60,213 bases of DNA from Saprospiraceae bacterium (GCA_028280415.1 JANQLV010000066.1:1-60213); one strand, 5' to 3'; shown: positions 1-9,994, counted from the first letter of the stretch. Notes: generated by a model from the sequence alone, not told the origin. Translations and numbers: made by a program.

Positions 1-1794
1 CGTAGTTGTTCCACTAGCTCCCATACAGTTGAATGTTGGGTTGAAAGGAATAGTAGACCAGGTAACGTTTTCATTAGAACAACCATCAAAAGCGACAGCA
101 CCTCCATTATTGTCTACCCAATCATCGAAGTTATCCGGAGAGTTATAGTTACAGATTTCCCAGTGATCCTGAGCTTCTTCAATAATGTCCGGAGCTTCTG
201 TATCTACCACAACATAAGTAGTTGTACAGAAAGAAGTACGTCCACAGTTATCCGTTGCACGGAAAGTAATGGTATTAATACCGTTATTGATACAAGTATT
301 GATATTATTAGAGTTAAAGTTATTGAGTACGGTCAATTGATCTCCACAAGCAGCGTAAGCGGTTACTGAAGCAATGTAAGCTTCAATCACTGCAATCGTT
401 CCTTCCTCTCCACCGTAATCTTCACAATTGAATTGTAACCAGGTATCTTCTTCGCATCCGCTAAAAGTAGGAGCACTGTTCTGAATAGTGAAATCCTGGA
501 AATCAATAGCTGTTCTTCCACAGGCATCCGTTACCGTATAAGTATAACGATAGATCGTACCAGGACAATCTTGCTGACCAATAGCCTGAGGGCCAGTAAC
601 CATAACATCATAGCCCGCACCACAGCTTGTTGTTACCGTAGCCAGGTCTGGATTTGGATTTACACCAGCCAAACACTCGCAAGTAATATCAACAGGAGCT
701 TGAATAGTAGGAGCAGCATTTGCATTCTCAGTGAAAGTACGAGTAGCTTCAACTGTTCTGCCACACTGATCGATTAGACGGTAAGTATAGATATATTGTG
801 TTCCGGGACAGCCTTGTTCGCCTACGACCATAGGAGCAGTGAGGTATAAATTATACTCAGCACAAGCTCCGCTGACGGTAGCGTCATTTACATTAACTTC
901 GATTTCTTCGAAGCAGTTAACGCCAGTTCCAGGAGGAACAGTAAGCGTTGGAGGGTCATTTTCAATGGTGACAATTCTATCACAACAACCAATATTACCC
1001 TGAGAATCTACCGCTTTATAAGTATAGATATATTGTGTTTCCGGACAACCAGGTACATCCGTTATACAAGGATTAGAAACCCACTGCTCCACGATAGCAC
1101 CACAAGTAGAACCAGCAGTAGCATCGTCTGGATCAATAGTTACCTGATCAATACAAGATACCGTAATATCAGGAGGACAGGTAATCGTTACACAGTTAGT
1201 AAGGTTACATTTAGGATCTGGGTCACCACATGCATCATTAGGAGCGCCCGCTGCTTCTACAGTGATTTCCACACGACCGATAAAATTGTTAGGCGGACTA
1301 GCCTCAGTAGAAACAGGGAAAGGCCATTGAAACTGCAGGTCACCTTGCATCAAAAATCTTGTAAGTGATACAGGCTGACCAAGTAAAGTAGTGTTAAACG
1401 GATTCGGAGCACCGTAAGAGTTGGTTGAGTTGGTACCTCTACTTCCCAATATTCCTACCACCTGTCCAGCGGTAATGGGTACATTAACAGGGATCGCTGC
1501 TGCACCAGGAACATTTTGAGCCAGGAATTCGGTAGTATAATTAGTTGTATTTCCTGCAAAAGCTGGAGGAGGTGCAGGTAAAGTAAGAATCACTACACTT
1601 TGACTTGCTGAACTGGCATCCGTAGGAACGCGGATGGAAGTAATTGTGAAGTCAACGGGAGCTGTAAAGAAGTAACCTCTGGTCAAACCAGTGAAGACAG
1701 ATGACTGAGGTGGCAGTGGCAAGGTAGTTTGTGCCGTAGATACTCCCGTAAGTATCGTAAGTAATAAAACGGTAAATATGTATCTTATTTTCAT
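1..1794 (-). CDS. Large Cys-rich repeat surface protein (HYR/Ig-like), C-terminus beyond the window
   Basis: The minus strand is open from an ATG at 1794 down to base 1: 598 codons with no stop, so the gene runs off the left edge. The start encodes a signal peptide (MKIRYIFTVLLLTILTGVSTAQ-like, cleavage after about residue 22). About 150 residues of beta-rich N-terminal domain follow, then tandem units of about 100 residues. Each unit carries paired cysteines, a 'CPGTQYIYTY' strand and a 'DxCGRT' end, as in HYR or bacterial Ig-like repeats. The repeats are visible in DNA too: a near-identical stretch of about 30 bases occurs at 785-814 and 1019-1050. Such proteins in Bacteroidota are usually giant adhesins with a T9SS or gliding C-terminal domain, but that end is not visible here. 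A small secreted protein gene lies 26 bases upstream in the same direction, so the two are probably co-transcribed. Confidence 0.8.
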   Translation of the reverse strand, partial: MKIRYIFTVLLLTILTGVSTAQTTLPLPPQSSVFTGLTRGYFFTAPVDFTITSIRVPTDASSASQSVVILTLPAPPPAFAGNTTNYTTEFLAQNVPGAAAIPVNVPITAGQVVGILGSRGTNSTNSYGAPNPFNTTLLGQPVSLTRFLMQGDLQFQWPFPVSTEASPPNNFIGRVEITVEAAGAPNDACGDPDPKCNLTNCVTITCPPDITVSCIDQVTIDPDDATAGSTCGAIVEQWVSNPCITDVPGCPETQYIYTYKAVDSQGNIGCCDRIVTIENDPPTLTVPPGTGVNCFEEIEVNVNDATVSGACAEYNLYLTAPMVVGEQGCPGTQYIYTYRLIDQCGRTVEATRTFTENANAAPTIQAPVDITCECLAGVNPNPDLATVTTSCGAGYDVMVTGPQAIGQQDCPGTIYRYTYTVTDACGRTAIDFQDFTIQNSAPTFSGCEEDTWLQFNCEDYGGEEGTIAVIEAYIASVTAYAACGDQLTVLNNFNSNNINTCINNGINTITFRATDNCGRTSFCTTTYVVVDTEAPDIIEEAQDHWEICNYNSPDNFDDWVDNNGGAVAFDGCSNENVTWSTIPFNPTFNCMGASGTTT

Positions 1795-1820
1795 TTTAAT
1801 ATTTTTTTAAGATTAAGAGA

Positions 1821-2171
1821 TTAGCGTACGTTGGCAAGGTGGCCATTCCATTTGTGAATGTTCCAGTGTTTTGCCTTTGGAGCATCCAAGTCAAGAGTTA
1901 GAATTAATCTGGAATTAGGTGCGTCTACCTCGACTGTGATCAAATCAGACTTTTCACCAAGATAATTAGCAGCCTGTTGCGCAGTTTGAGTATTCCATCC
2001 TAAAGTAGAATAATCAATCTCATATTTTTCAGATAAAGGCTCATCAACGGATAAGGTAATCCCCGTATCAGAAGTAGAAGTGGCATCCGGATAATTTTGT
2101 GCTTGTAGCGAGCTACTAAGGCACAAACCAAAAACCATTAAGCAGAGAAAAAATTTGAGTGTTTTTTTCAT
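1821..2171 (-). CDS. Small secreted protein of unknown function
   Basis: This is a 116-residue protein with a clear signal peptide (KKTLKFFLCLMVFGLCLSSS, ending ..LQAQ at about residue 25). The mature part of about 90 residues is acidic in its first half, has no cysteine, and ends in a Trp/His-rich segment (KHWNIHKWNGHLANVR). I do not recognise a family. It sits 26 bases upstream of the large repeat surface protein and reads the same way, so it is probably the first gene of that operon and might be a periplasmic or surface partner (inference). About 1 kb of non-coding repeat DNA lies upstream. Confidence 0.65.
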   Translation of the reverse strand: MKKTLKFFLCLMVFGLCLSSSLQAQNYPDATSTSDTGITLSVDEPLSEKYEIDYSTLGWNTQTAQQAANYLGEKSDLITVEVDAPNSRLILTLDLDAPKAKHWNIHKWNGHLANVR

Positions 2172-2251
2172 CGTAAATGTTTTAATTTAAAATATTAATT
2201 AGGTTGAGTAAATGCATTACAATAGTGTTCAACTTATATACAGTTGAGTCC

Positions 2252-2974
2252 AAATCATTATTCAAAATACTTGAGTAGAGGGTATACAACTGAAGCCTCA
2301 TCTCAGTGAAATGAATAAAATTTAATATTTAACTCCCTTGATAGAACAAAACAAAAAAATCTAGTCCCGAACAATCCAAACTCAAAAGGATTGTATAATA
2401 AATGTAATTGAAAGGTACCGAAAGAATTTCCGGTTAAAGCAGCATTTGGTTTCCTTTACAATTTTGGTTTTTTAAGATTAAAAAATAAACTCTCTGATCT
2501 TAAAATGATTATAAAAGAAATATACTTTGAACCTAAAATCACTATTGATTTCATACGTTCAAAATTGAATGCTTACTCAAAACACCTTTGAGCTACATTT
2601 ATTTTTTTGTTGAATTCAAAATCATTATTCAAAATACTTGAGTAGAGGGCATACAACTAAGACCTTATCTCAATAAAATGAATAAAATTTAATATTTAAC
2701 TCCTTTAATTGAATAAAAAAACTAATCTAGTCCCTTAACAATCCAAACTCAAAAGGATTGTATAATAAATGTAATTGAAAAGTACCGAAAGATTTTTCCG
2801 GTTAAAGCAGCATTTAGTTTTCTTTACAATTTTGGTTTTTTAAGATTAAAAAATAAATTCTCTGATCTTACTATGATTATAAAAGAAATATGCTTTGAAC
2901 ACAAAATCACTATTGATTTCATACGTTCAAAATTGAATGCTTACTCAAAACACCTTTGAGTTACATTTATTTTT
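2252..2974. repeat. Non-coding tandem duplication, two copies of about 355 bp
   Basis: Copy 1 spans about 2252-2607 and copy 2 about 2619-2974, an offset of 367-368 bases. The copies differ by scattered substitutions and one- or two-base indels. Each contains the hairpin ACAATCC-N10-GGATTGT (2371-2394 and 2738-2761) and a near-palindrome around ACCGAAAG...TTTCCGGT. Neither copy has an open frame or a transposase. The rest of the gap from 2172 to 3202 is AT-rich with no gene seen. It could be a mobile non-coding repeat, a duplicated leader/promoter of the surface-protein operon, or a structured RNA pair. Confidence 0.85.
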
Positions 2975-3017
2975 CTATAGTAAGTTTTTAGGACGTAATT
3001 TAAAAAAAGGGTTTGCA

Positions 3018-3047
3018 AGTTTCTGTATTCTTAGAGAATAAGAAACT
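3018..3047. terminator. Hairpin downstream of the CocE-like gene
   Basis: AGTTTCT and AGAAACT flank TATTCT-TAG-AGAATA, giving a 13-bp stem with one bulged G and a 3-base loop. It lies about 155 bases beyond the stop of the minus-strand hydrolase gene. It has no strong T-run, so a terminator role is only possible. Confidence 0.35.
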
Positions 3048-3202
3048 ATATAGCTTTACATAACTCTAAAATAACAATAAGTTTCTTTTATCTATAAATT
3101 TTTTCAACAATATTTAAAATTTTTATAAAAAAACATACCATACTAGTCATATAACAATCATCTTGAGAAATATTAAAACATATTTATATACTCATATCCT
3201 CC

Positions 3203-5077
3203 TTATTTTCTGATTGGTAACCTGATTTGAGAGGGATATTTTGCCGAATGATAAATGATATTATTGGCTTTTACACCTACAGATTCATCATAGTTTTTAC
3301 CTCCTGTATTCAAGTTTCTGTCAAAACGAGGAAAATTACTGCTCGATATCTCAATCCGAATGCTATGACCTTTAGCAAAATAATTGCTGGTTGACATCGG
3401 GCTCATCTCCAATTTATAAACCTTTCCCTCTTCCATAAAAACTTCTTTGTCATATCCCTCCCGGTATCGAGCCCGCAGTATTGTTTCATCCAGATTAAAG
3501 GCCCGGCCATCCGGATAAACATCAATTAATTTGATTGTAAAATCTGTATCTCTGGCATCTGAGCCTACATAAAGTGTTGATTCAATAAATCCGCTTACTT
3601 CCATTCCCTCTTCCAGTACTTCGGAAGTATAGACCAAAATATCATTCCTCGTTTCCATCTGACGCTGGTCAAATGAGCCACCCTTTACCGCATTTCCGGT
3701 ACAACAAACATTTCCACCGTAGGAAGGTACGGGATTAAAAGGGTCGTAGGTAAAGCGATCCGGTTTAGCCTGTTTATCCGGTTCAAGGCTATCCAAAGTA
3801 CCATCACCAAAAATACTATTTGCACCTTTTCGGCTATTGAGATAAAAGGTTTGCATCTCAGTACCTTCCGGAGGCCAGGTTTCAGCAGTTTGCCATTGAT
3901 TCGCCCCCATCGTATAGTAATGAATACGCGGAAAGTCCTTCAAAAATCCATTATCATTACCTTTAAGCCAATAATTAAACCATTCGAAAGTAATTGAATC
4001 GTAATCGAGACGGGCATCTCCCACATTCAGATCGCCCACCATGGTTTGCTCAGAGGCCCGCTTGTAACGACAATGTAAGGTTGGTGCAATGATCAGGTAC
4101 TGATTTTCTTTTGTTTCCGCATCTTTTCCATTTTCCCGGACATGATTAAATAAAGCCAGATTAGGTCCTGTCGAAACATCAAACCAGGTCGCGATCCAAA
4201 GACTGGGTACCCCAAAAGGCATATCATCATGATAAAGTCCTCCTTTGTACCAATTGGGATCATTGGGTTTACGGCTAATCATTTCCTCGTAGATGCCTAC
4301 TGGTCCGTTTTGATGTGTAATAATGTCTTTTATTGGTAAATGGCGCAGCCCTTCGGACCAATCCACTTTGGGGCGTTCCGGAGCCAGGTCAAAGTACCTG
4401 GATGCCCGGATTAATTGTTCCTGTGTAGCATCTTTAGGGAAAACAGGGCGAATTTCATCATTTTGTACACCGTATAACCAGGCAGTAAACAGCATTTGTC
4501 CTGCACCTCCGCGATACCAGTTGCCTTGCTCAAAAAAAGGCCCTACCCGGCCAATTCCCGCTCCGTAACCAGCCGGCACCATAGCAGCATGCGCCGGATG
4601 ATCCAAAGCGGCAAAAGCCATTTGCCATTCTGCAGTTGAAGAACAACCGATAGTAGCAATTTTTCCATTGCACCAATCCTGCTCTGCGAGCCAGGTAAAC
4701 GCATCATAAGCATCGGTCATAGGAGGTCCCAGGATATCCCAGTCCCCTTCTGAAAAATAGCGTCCTCTCTCGTTCTGTACTACATATGCATAACCTTTAT
4801 CAATATAGACTTTGGCCGATTCAAATACCCTTTTGGACGCTTCTCCATCTCGCCAGGAATTGAAATTATACGGTGTCTTTACAAAAACTACCGGCACTTT
4901 CTTTTTCGTTTTCGGACGATAAATATCCGTACACAGCCGAATACCATCCCGCATAGGCATCATTACTTTTTGATCAATAATGATATCTTCCTTATCAACC
5001 TCTTCAAGGGCAACCTGAGCGCGAAGTGAACTGGAAAGTAAAACAAAGCCAAAAAGCAGATAAAAAGTGTATTTCAT
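3203..5077 (-). CDS. Secreted CocE/NonD (peptidase S15 family) hydrolase
   Basis: This 624-residue protein has a signal peptide (residues 1-21, ..SSSLRAQ). Residues 35-340 match the alpha/beta-hydrolase core of the X-Pro dipeptidyl peptidase/cocaine esterase/alpha-amino-acid ester hydrolase family. The oxyanion-region motif '[13 protein letters not shown]' is at 102-114. The nucleophile is S146 in G-C-S-S, the acid is probably D300 in 'TWFD', and the base is probably H335. The C-terminal 250 residues form the family's jelly-roll domain (PepX_C). The product should act in the periplasm or outside the cell on peptides or amino-acid esters; the substrate cannot be read from sequence. The length is normal for the family. 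The gene stands alone between repeat DNA and a tRNA gene. Confidence 0.85.
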   Translation of the reverse strand: MKYTFYLLFGFVLLSSSLRAQVALEEVDKEDIIIDQKVMMPMRDGIRLCTDIYRPKTKKKVPVVFVKTPYNFNSWRDGEASKRVFESAKVYIDKGYAYVVQNERGRYFSEGDWDILGPPMTDAYDAFTWLAEQDWCNGKIATIGCSSTAEWQMAFAALDHPAHAAMVPAGYGAGIGRVGPFFEQGNWYRGGAGQMLFTAWLYGVQNDEIRPVFPKDATQEQLIRASRYFDLAPERPKVDWSEGLRHLPIKDIITHQNGPVGIYEEMISRKPNDPNWYKGGLYHDDMPFGVPSLWIATWFDVSTGPNLALFNHVRENGKDAETKENQYLIIAPTLHCRYKRASEQTMVGDLNVGDARLDYDSITFEWFNYWLKGNDNGFLKDFPRIHYYTMGANQWQTAETWPPEGTEMQTFYLNSRKGANSIFGDGTLDSLEPDKQAKPDRFTYDPFNPVPSYGGNVCCTGNAVKGGSFDQRQMETRNDILVYTSEVLEEGMEVSGFIESTLYVGSDARDTDFTIKLIDVYPDGRAFNLDETILRARYREGYDKEVFMEEGKVYKLEMSPMSTSNYFAKGHSIRIEISSSNFPRFDRNLNTGGKNYDESVGVKANNIIYHSAKYPSQIRLPIRK

Positions 5078-5282
5078 ATTGATTCCAGATATGGGACATT
5101 AAATATTCTAGGTGGGAAGTTAGAAGAGTTTCAATGAATTACAAAAAAGAAGGATAAGAACCTGATTAAAAGTTATTAACATAAGCGAAACTAAAAATTC
5201 TGGCAGGTCCCTGATCTTTGATTTTTTCTCATTCAGTGATGATTTTTTCTCAAAAATGGTTTACTTTTTGAAAAAAGTAATA

Positions 5283-5290
5283 TACATTTG
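5283..5290 (+). promoter_or_regulatory. Putative -7 element of the tRNA-Ser promoter
   Basis: TACATTTG fits the Bacteroidota -7 consensus TAnnTTTG. A TTTG lies at 5267-5270, but the spacing (12 bases) is shorter than usual. The tRNA begins about 85 bases downstream, implying a 5' leader. Confidence 0.4.
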
Positions 5291-5374
5291 CACCGCTAAA
5301 TGAATAAGTCTTTTGAAACATTCATCATCAGGGATGAACTTTTATTCATAAGCATCGTAGAAAACCTAAGACCA

Positions 5375-5462
5375 GGAAGAGTGGCAGAGCTGGTTGAATG
5401 CACCGGTCTTGAAAACCGGCGTACGTTAACGCGTACCGGGGGTTCGAATCCCTCCTCTTCCG
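5375..5462 (+). tRNA. tRNA-Ser (anticodon UGA)
   Basis: The acceptor stem GGAAGAG/CTCTTCC pairs perfectly. The anticodon stem-loop is CCGGT-CTTGAAA-ACCGG with anticodon TGA. A long variable arm (GTACGTTAACGCGTAC, self-complementary) is typical of serine tRNAs. The T-loop is TTCGAAT and the discriminator base is G. CCA is not encoded. A rho-independent terminator follows directly. Confidence 0.97.
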
Positions 5463-5463
5463 C

Positions 5464-5500
5464 AAAAAGGCGCTTCAATTGAAGCGCTTTTTTTATTTTT
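5464..5500 (+). terminator. Rho-independent terminator of tRNA-Ser
   Basis: AAGGCGCTTCAA/TTGAAGCGCTTT forms a stem with almost no loop and one G-T pair. It is followed by a run of T (5488-5500). Confidence 0.85.
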
Positions 5501-5519
5501 TGATATCCAGATCGTCCGG

Positions 5520-6131
5520 TTATTCAAACTTAACTCCAATAGCAGACTTCCCTGTTTGATAGACGATTGCATCTGCTCCGCCTTTGCTCTTTGTCTTTTT
5601 GTTAAGTTTTCTTATCATTTTCTCAATATCTTCATCAATCGAATTATTAGCGAGCCCACTGGTTACCAGACTTTTCATTTTTAGTCCACCTCTCACGTTC
5701 ATTACTATTTTATAATCTTTTTCAGGTTCACCGAGCAGGTAGACTTCAACGCCATTGATTTTGATTACTTTGCCTTTGCCTTTTTGGCTCTCATCTATAT
5801 CTTCTTTGAATTTAACCCCCGCAATTCTTTTTCCTCCGTAATAGACCACTGCATCTATTTCGACATTTTGTTTTTTAGCTACTTTGAGGACTTTCCGTAC
5901 TAGTTGATTCGCCTTTGCGTTTATACTTTCATTTATTAAGCCGTCGGTAAGCAAACTCCCCCACTGCAGACCGTTTCGACTATCCAAAACTACCTCGTAA
6001 TCTTGCAAGGGCTCAGCCAGAAAATAAGCTTCTACACCTTGTACCTTGTTGACTTTTATAATTCCTTCTGTATCCTGCCCGTTTAGAGAAGAGCAGAGAA
6101 TAATAAATACGAATACGTTTAAGTATTTCAT
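5520..6131 (-). CDS. Secreted protein with two copies of an unknown domain
   Basis: The protein has 203 residues, with a signal peptide at 1-19 (..CSSLNGQ). Residues 24-109 and 121-202 are two copies of one domain. Both contain 'G-V-E-x-Y-x-L-x-E-P-x-x-D-Y', 'GL-(3)-SL-x-T-x-GL-x-N-x-SI', 'RK-(2)-K' and a closing 'DA-x-V-Y-(2)-GK-(3)-GVKF'. The ending resembles the GAxAIVGVRF-type strands of YbjQ-like or small Bacteroidota envelope proteins, but this is only a resemblance. The two halves are linked by a Lys/Gly-rich hinge. It is probably periplasmic. No neighbour suggests a function. Confidence 0.7.
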   Translation of the reverse strand: MKYLNVFVFIILCSSLNGQDTEGIIKVNKVQGVEAYFLAEPLQDYEVVLDSRNGLQWGSLLTDGLINESINAKANQLVRKVLKVAKKQNVEIDAVVYYGGKRIAGVKFKEDIDESQKGKGKVIKINGVEVYLLGEPEKDYKIVMNVRGGLKMKSLVTSGLANNSIDEDIEKMIRKLNKKTKSKGGADAIVYQTGKSAIGVKFE

Positions 6132-6952
6132 TTACTTTAATTTTTTATAAAACAATAATTAATTATATGAACAAAACAAGTATTTATCTGCCGCTGATTC
6201 CTTTTATAGAAAAAGCGAATGATAATGGGTAAATACAAATAGTCTTTTAAGTGAAAAAAATCGAAATGCTTCTATAAATATAAGCGAATAGTCTGGAAAA
6301 ATGTTGTCTGAATCTCAAAATTATCGCAATAATGCCTTCATACTCAATCAGATTCTAAGCCGATAGAAACTATTTCTCCGAATTAAATCCTACAATCTTG
6401 AAATATCTCTCTCCGCTTAAATGAATTTTATTTTCTTTTAGCTAACGGCCCTCAAAAACAGGACTCAATAAATTAATTTATAGTCTATTTATCAAAGCCA
6501 AACACAAATTCCAAGTCTAAACTCAAAATACGCTTTTAAAATAGAATCTTCTGATTTTTGAACTTGAGTTTGATTATCAGCACTTCCAGCACCCCAGTCT
6601 AACAATCATTATGCACTCGGGGATTTGCTCCAAAAGTCTAGTTCCTAAAATCTGCATCAACTTCTGGTTGAGCTTTAAAACCCTCAATACACTTTAAGCT
6701 TATTTCGAAAGTCTTCAAAAAAGCCAAATTATCCGCTGGACTTTTACATTTAGGACGAATTAAAATTTATTTTTTTCCTTCAAAATTACATGAAACTTAG
6801 CTTTATATGTATATTTGGCGACAATCGCTCGTAAACCCTGCTCTAAAGAAGTTCACACTTTAGCTAGTTGCATTTCAATTCACATTGCTCTTTTTAGTCG
6901 ATGACTAAACTGAGCCTAAAATCATTTTTTATTCATTAAACCCATTTAAAAC
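6132..6952. other. Long AT-rich intergenic region
   Basis: This stretch of about 820 bases has no coding frame I can support on either strand. A TATATTTG at 6810-6817 fits a -7 element for the metalloprotease gene and would give a leader of about 130 bases. Nothing else recognisable was found. Confidence 0.5.
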
Positions 6953-9514
6953 ATGAGATTAATCAAAACACTTTTTTTGTTGATGGTCTTACCCTGCTTA
7001 TTAACTGCCCAAGGACCTATTTTTGAGAAAGTTCAACAACAAAAAGCCACAGCTAGTACGAGTACCAATTTGAGTTTGGTAAAAACGATCCCCTCTTCTT
7101 TCATGACCGCAGCAATAGAAGCTGAGGTTTCCAACAGTGTACTTTTGGAATTAAACGAGCAAGCTATTCAGCAACTCCAAACCGACAAGCCCGAGTTTGT
7201 ACAAATGAATTTCCCCATTCCAGGTCAATCCGAAGTAACACTTGACCTGGTAAAGAATAAGGTATTAGCGGATGATTTCATCCTGAGAAAAAGTTCGGAT
7301 GAGGATTCCTATATAAAATATGCTGCGGGTGAATACTATCACGGAGTTATTAGTGATGATCCGAGTACCCTGGTTTCTATCAGTGTTTTTGAAAATGAGA
7401 TTCACGGTATGATCATGACCAATGATGGCAATTTTGTCGTTGCCAAAGTAGATGGTATGGACAAACATATCGTATATAATGACCGGGATCTGACCGATGC
7501 TGCTTCTTTGGATTGCGAAACTGAAGATGATGGTGTGGGGTATCATCCGAGTATGTTAGAATACAATGGGGTACGTGCCCCGGGTGATTGTATCCGGGTT
7601 TACATCGAGATTGATGATGATATCGTAACGAATAAAGGTGGTGCTACAGGTGCTACTAATTATATCACGGGGATGTTTAACGAATGTATCACGCTTTATG
7701 CAAATGACGGCATCACTATGGTGATTTCCGAAATCAAAGCCTGGGATACACCAGCGCCCTATTCCGGAAGTTCTTCAAGTGCTATGCTTAACTCCTATCA
7801 GGCGAATACCGGAGCTTTCAATGGTGATCTTAGCCACCTGGTTTCTTATCAGGCCAGTGGCGGTATTGCGGCCGGTTTCTCCGGAATTTGCAATTCCAAT
7901 GTAGATAACAGTAAATGTTTTAGTAGCGTAGACGCTTCTTATAACATCGTTCCCCAGTATTCTTTCTCCGTGATGGTTGTTACGCACGAAATGGGACACT
8001 TAATCGGATCACGCCATACGCATGCCTGTGTATGGAACGGAAACAATACCGCTATTGACGGTTGTGCGGGAGGTACTGAAGGTAGTTGTTCTGTCCCGGG
8101 TAGCCCTCCCGGTGGTGGAACGATCATGAGTTACTGCCATTTGACGACGGGTATTGATTTCAATCAGGGATTCGGCCCTCAGCCCAGAGCAGTGCTTTTG
8201 AATACAGTTAATAATGCTACTTGTCTTTCGACCTGTGGTGGTGGACCGACTTGTAACGACGGTATACAAAATGGTCAGGAAACAGGAGTAGACTGTGGTG
8301 GTCCGGATTGTCCCGCTTGCCCGGAACCTTGTAATGATAATGAAATTACGGTTACCATCAACCTTGATAACTATCCGGAAGAGACCAGTTGGGACATCAG
8401 AAATTCAGGCGGAACAGTAATCGCTTCCGGTGGAACGTACGGTAGTCAGCCCGATGGTTCTACTGTGATAGAGACGACCTGCGCTTTGGATGGCTGTTAT
8501 GACTTTACTATTTACGATTCTTATGGCGATGGTATTTGTTGTGGTTATGGAAATGGTTCTTATACGGTAACGGATCAAAATAGTAATGTACTTGCTTCCG
8601 GTGGCCAATTCGGTTCTTCCGAAACAACTAACTTCTGTCTGGGAGGTCCTCCTCCACCGACTTGTGATGATGGTATTCAAAATGGTCAGGAAACAGGGGT
8701 AGACTGTGGTGGTCCGGATTGTCCCGCTTGTCCAACGGGTGGTACATTATTAGCTTCTTACTTTGAAACGGGCTGGGACGGCTGGTTAGATGGTGGTAGC
8801 GATTGTTACCGTTATGCAGGTTCTCGTTCCTGGGAAGGTACCTACTCTATTCGAATCAGAGATAACTCCGGTACTGCTTCTGCTATGACCTCTCCGGTTT
8901 TGAATTTAAGCGGATACAGTGAAGTAACCGTTAATTTCTATTTCTATCCGCATAGTATGGAAAATGGAGAAGATTTCTGGTTGAGATATAATGATGGTTC
9001 AGGATGGACAACTGTAGCGGCCTGGGCCAGCGGAACTAGCTTTAATAATGGAAGTTTCTACACCGCCAGCGTCACTTTAAACAGCTCACAATACAATTTC
9101 CCGAGTAATGCGCGATTCAGATTCCAGTGTGATGCAAGTGCTAATGCGGATCATATTTATATTGATGAAGTAACGGTAAGTGCAAGCAGTGGAACATTGG
9201 TTGATGGAAATGGCCCTATTGTTTTTATCGAGGAAGTATTTAGCACAAGGCTGGATGAAGGCGATAATGCTTTAATCATTGATCAGCCAGAGATGCAGAT
9301 TTATCCGAATCCTGCGCGGGATGTATTAAATATCAATAGTAATAAAGTGATCGAATCTATCCAAATTGTTTCTGTTTCCGGTCAATTGATGAGAACGGTT
9401 CAGGGAAACAGTGACTTAGAAGAAATCAACATTTCCGACTTACAAGCGGGTATGTATTATCTGTTAATCAAATCTGAAGGAGAATTAACTACTGAGAAAT
9501 TTATCAAGATGTAA
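6953..9514 (+). CDS. T9SS-secreted reprolysin-like zinc metalloprotease
   Basis: The protein has 853 residues. A signal peptide (1-19) and a propeptide region precede the metzincin catalytic domain. That domain carries the zinc motif HExxHxxGxxH: H345, E346, H349, G352 and H355 in 'THEMGHLIGSRH', with a downstream 'IMSYC' Met-turn. Two Cys motifs with the core 'NGQETGVDCGGPDCPAC' (near residues 434 and 570) bracket a beta domain. A MAM/CBM-like jelly-roll domain (about 600-740) follows, then a Por-type sorting domain with 'IYPNPARD' that ends in a lysine-rich strand. The two Cys motifs are near-identical in DNA (8254-8321 and 8664-8731), so one is a recent copy. The protein is predicted to be exported by T9SS as an extracellular protease. 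Confidence 0.92.
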   Translation: MRLIKTLFLLMVLPCLLTAQGPIFEKVQQQKATASTSTNLSLVKTIPSSFMTAAIEAEVSNSVLLELNEQAIQQLQTDKPEFVQMNFPIPGQSEVTLDLVKNKVLADDFILRKSSDEDSYIKYAAGEYYHGVISDDPSTLVSISVFENEIHGMIMTNDGNFVVAKVDGMDKHIVYNDRDLTDAASLDCETEDDGVGYHPSMLEYNGVRAPGDCIRVYIEIDDDIVTNKGGATGATNYITGMFNECITLYANDGITMVISEIKAWDTPAPYSGSSSSAMLNSYQANTGAFNGDLSHLVSYQASGGIAAGFSGICNSNVDNSKCFSSVDASYNIVPQYSFSVMVVTHEMGHLIGSRHTHACVWNGNNTAIDGCAGGTEGSCSVPGSPPGGGTIMSYCHLTTGIDFNQGFGPQPRAVLLNTVNNATCLSTCGGGPTCNDGIQNGQETGVDCGGPDCPACPEPCNDNEITVTINLDNYPEETSWDIRNSGGTVIASGGTYGSQPDGSTVIETTCALDGCYDFTIYDSYGDGICCGYGNGSYTVTDQNSNVLASGGQFGSSETTNFCLGGPPPPTCDDGIQNGQETGVDCGGPDCPACPTGGTLLASYFETGWDGWLDGGSDCYRYAGSRSWEGTYSIRIRDNSGTASAMTSPVLNLSGYSEVTVNFYFYPHSMENGEDFWLRYNDGSGWTTVAAWASGTSFNNGSFYTASVTLNSSQYNFPSNARFRFQCDASANADHIYIDEVTVSASSGTLVDGNGPIVFIEEVFSTRLDEGDNALIIDQPEMQIYPNPARDVLNINSNKVIESIQIVSVSGQLMRTVQGNSDLEEINISDLQAGMYYLLIKSEGELTTEKFIKM

Positions 9515-9540
9515 TAAATAATTCATTTCAGTAAACTATT

Positions 9541-9573
9541 AAGGCTTCGGGGTTTCTTCCGGGGCCTTTTTGT
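9541..9573 (+). terminator. Rho-independent terminator of the metalloprotease gene
   Basis: A 10-bp stem, AAGGCTTCGG/CCGGGGCCTT with two G-T pairs, has an 8-base loop and is followed by TTTTTG. It begins 26 bases after the stop codon. Confidence 0.8.
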
Positions 9574-9658
9574 TTCCAGACATTTTCTGCAATCAAAGTC
9601 CTGCTTATTTGCTTTTAATTCAGCAGGTTAATTTTCCGAAATGTTTAACTGACCATTC

Positions 9659-9904
9659 TTAATCCAGATAAGGATCTGAATCTTTTTTCATATTCCTCAA
9701 AGGGATAAGTAATTCATCCAGTCCATTGATTTTGATCTCGTACATCGTTTGTAACAGCATACCCAGTTTTCCTTTCGGAAAGCCCTTTCTGGAAAACCAT
9801 TCAAGGTAAGCAACAGGCAGATCACATAATAATCTATCCTTATATTTTCCAAAAGGCATACGCATATGGACTAATTGAACTAAAATCGAAGGATCGGGAT
9901 ACAT
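9659..9904 (-). CDS. DUF3820 family protein
   Basis: This 81-residue protein contains 'MPFGKYKDRLLCDLPVAYLE' followed by 'WFSRKGFPKGKLG' and 'LQTMYEIKINGLDELLIPLR', the full conserved pattern of DUF3820 (PF12843). The family's biochemical role is not established. The protein is cytoplasmic, with no signal or membrane segment. The start at 9904 gives a short extra N-terminus; Met13 or Met15 are alternatives. It is a single gene, convergent with the metalloprotease gene. Confidence 0.85.
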   Translation of the reverse strand: MYPDPSILVQLVHMRMPFGKYKDRLLCDLPVAYLEWFSRKGFPKGKLGMLLQTMYEIKINGLDELLIPLRNMKKDSDPYLD

Positions 9905-9954
9905 TCGTTTTCAAATAAATTAATAAAAGATATAATGTTCGCTCAGGAAATTGG

Positions 9955-9962
9955 TAACTTTG
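9955..9962 (+). promoter_or_regulatory. Putative -7 element of the lipoprotein gene
   Basis: TAACTTTG matches TAnnTTTG 32 bases before the start codon at 9995. No convincing -33 TTTG is visible. Confidence 0.4.
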
Positions 9963-9994
9963 GCCAAATTTAATCACAAAACATTGAAATTCTT

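Noticed and set aside
2252-2974. Insertion sequence or CRISPR array for the tandem duplication
   Set aside because: Only two long units, no spacers, no transposase frame and no clear terminal inverted repeats.
5296-5482. Open frames on both strands across the tRNA-Ser gene
   Set aside because: They cover the tRNA and its terminator; the tRNA is certain.
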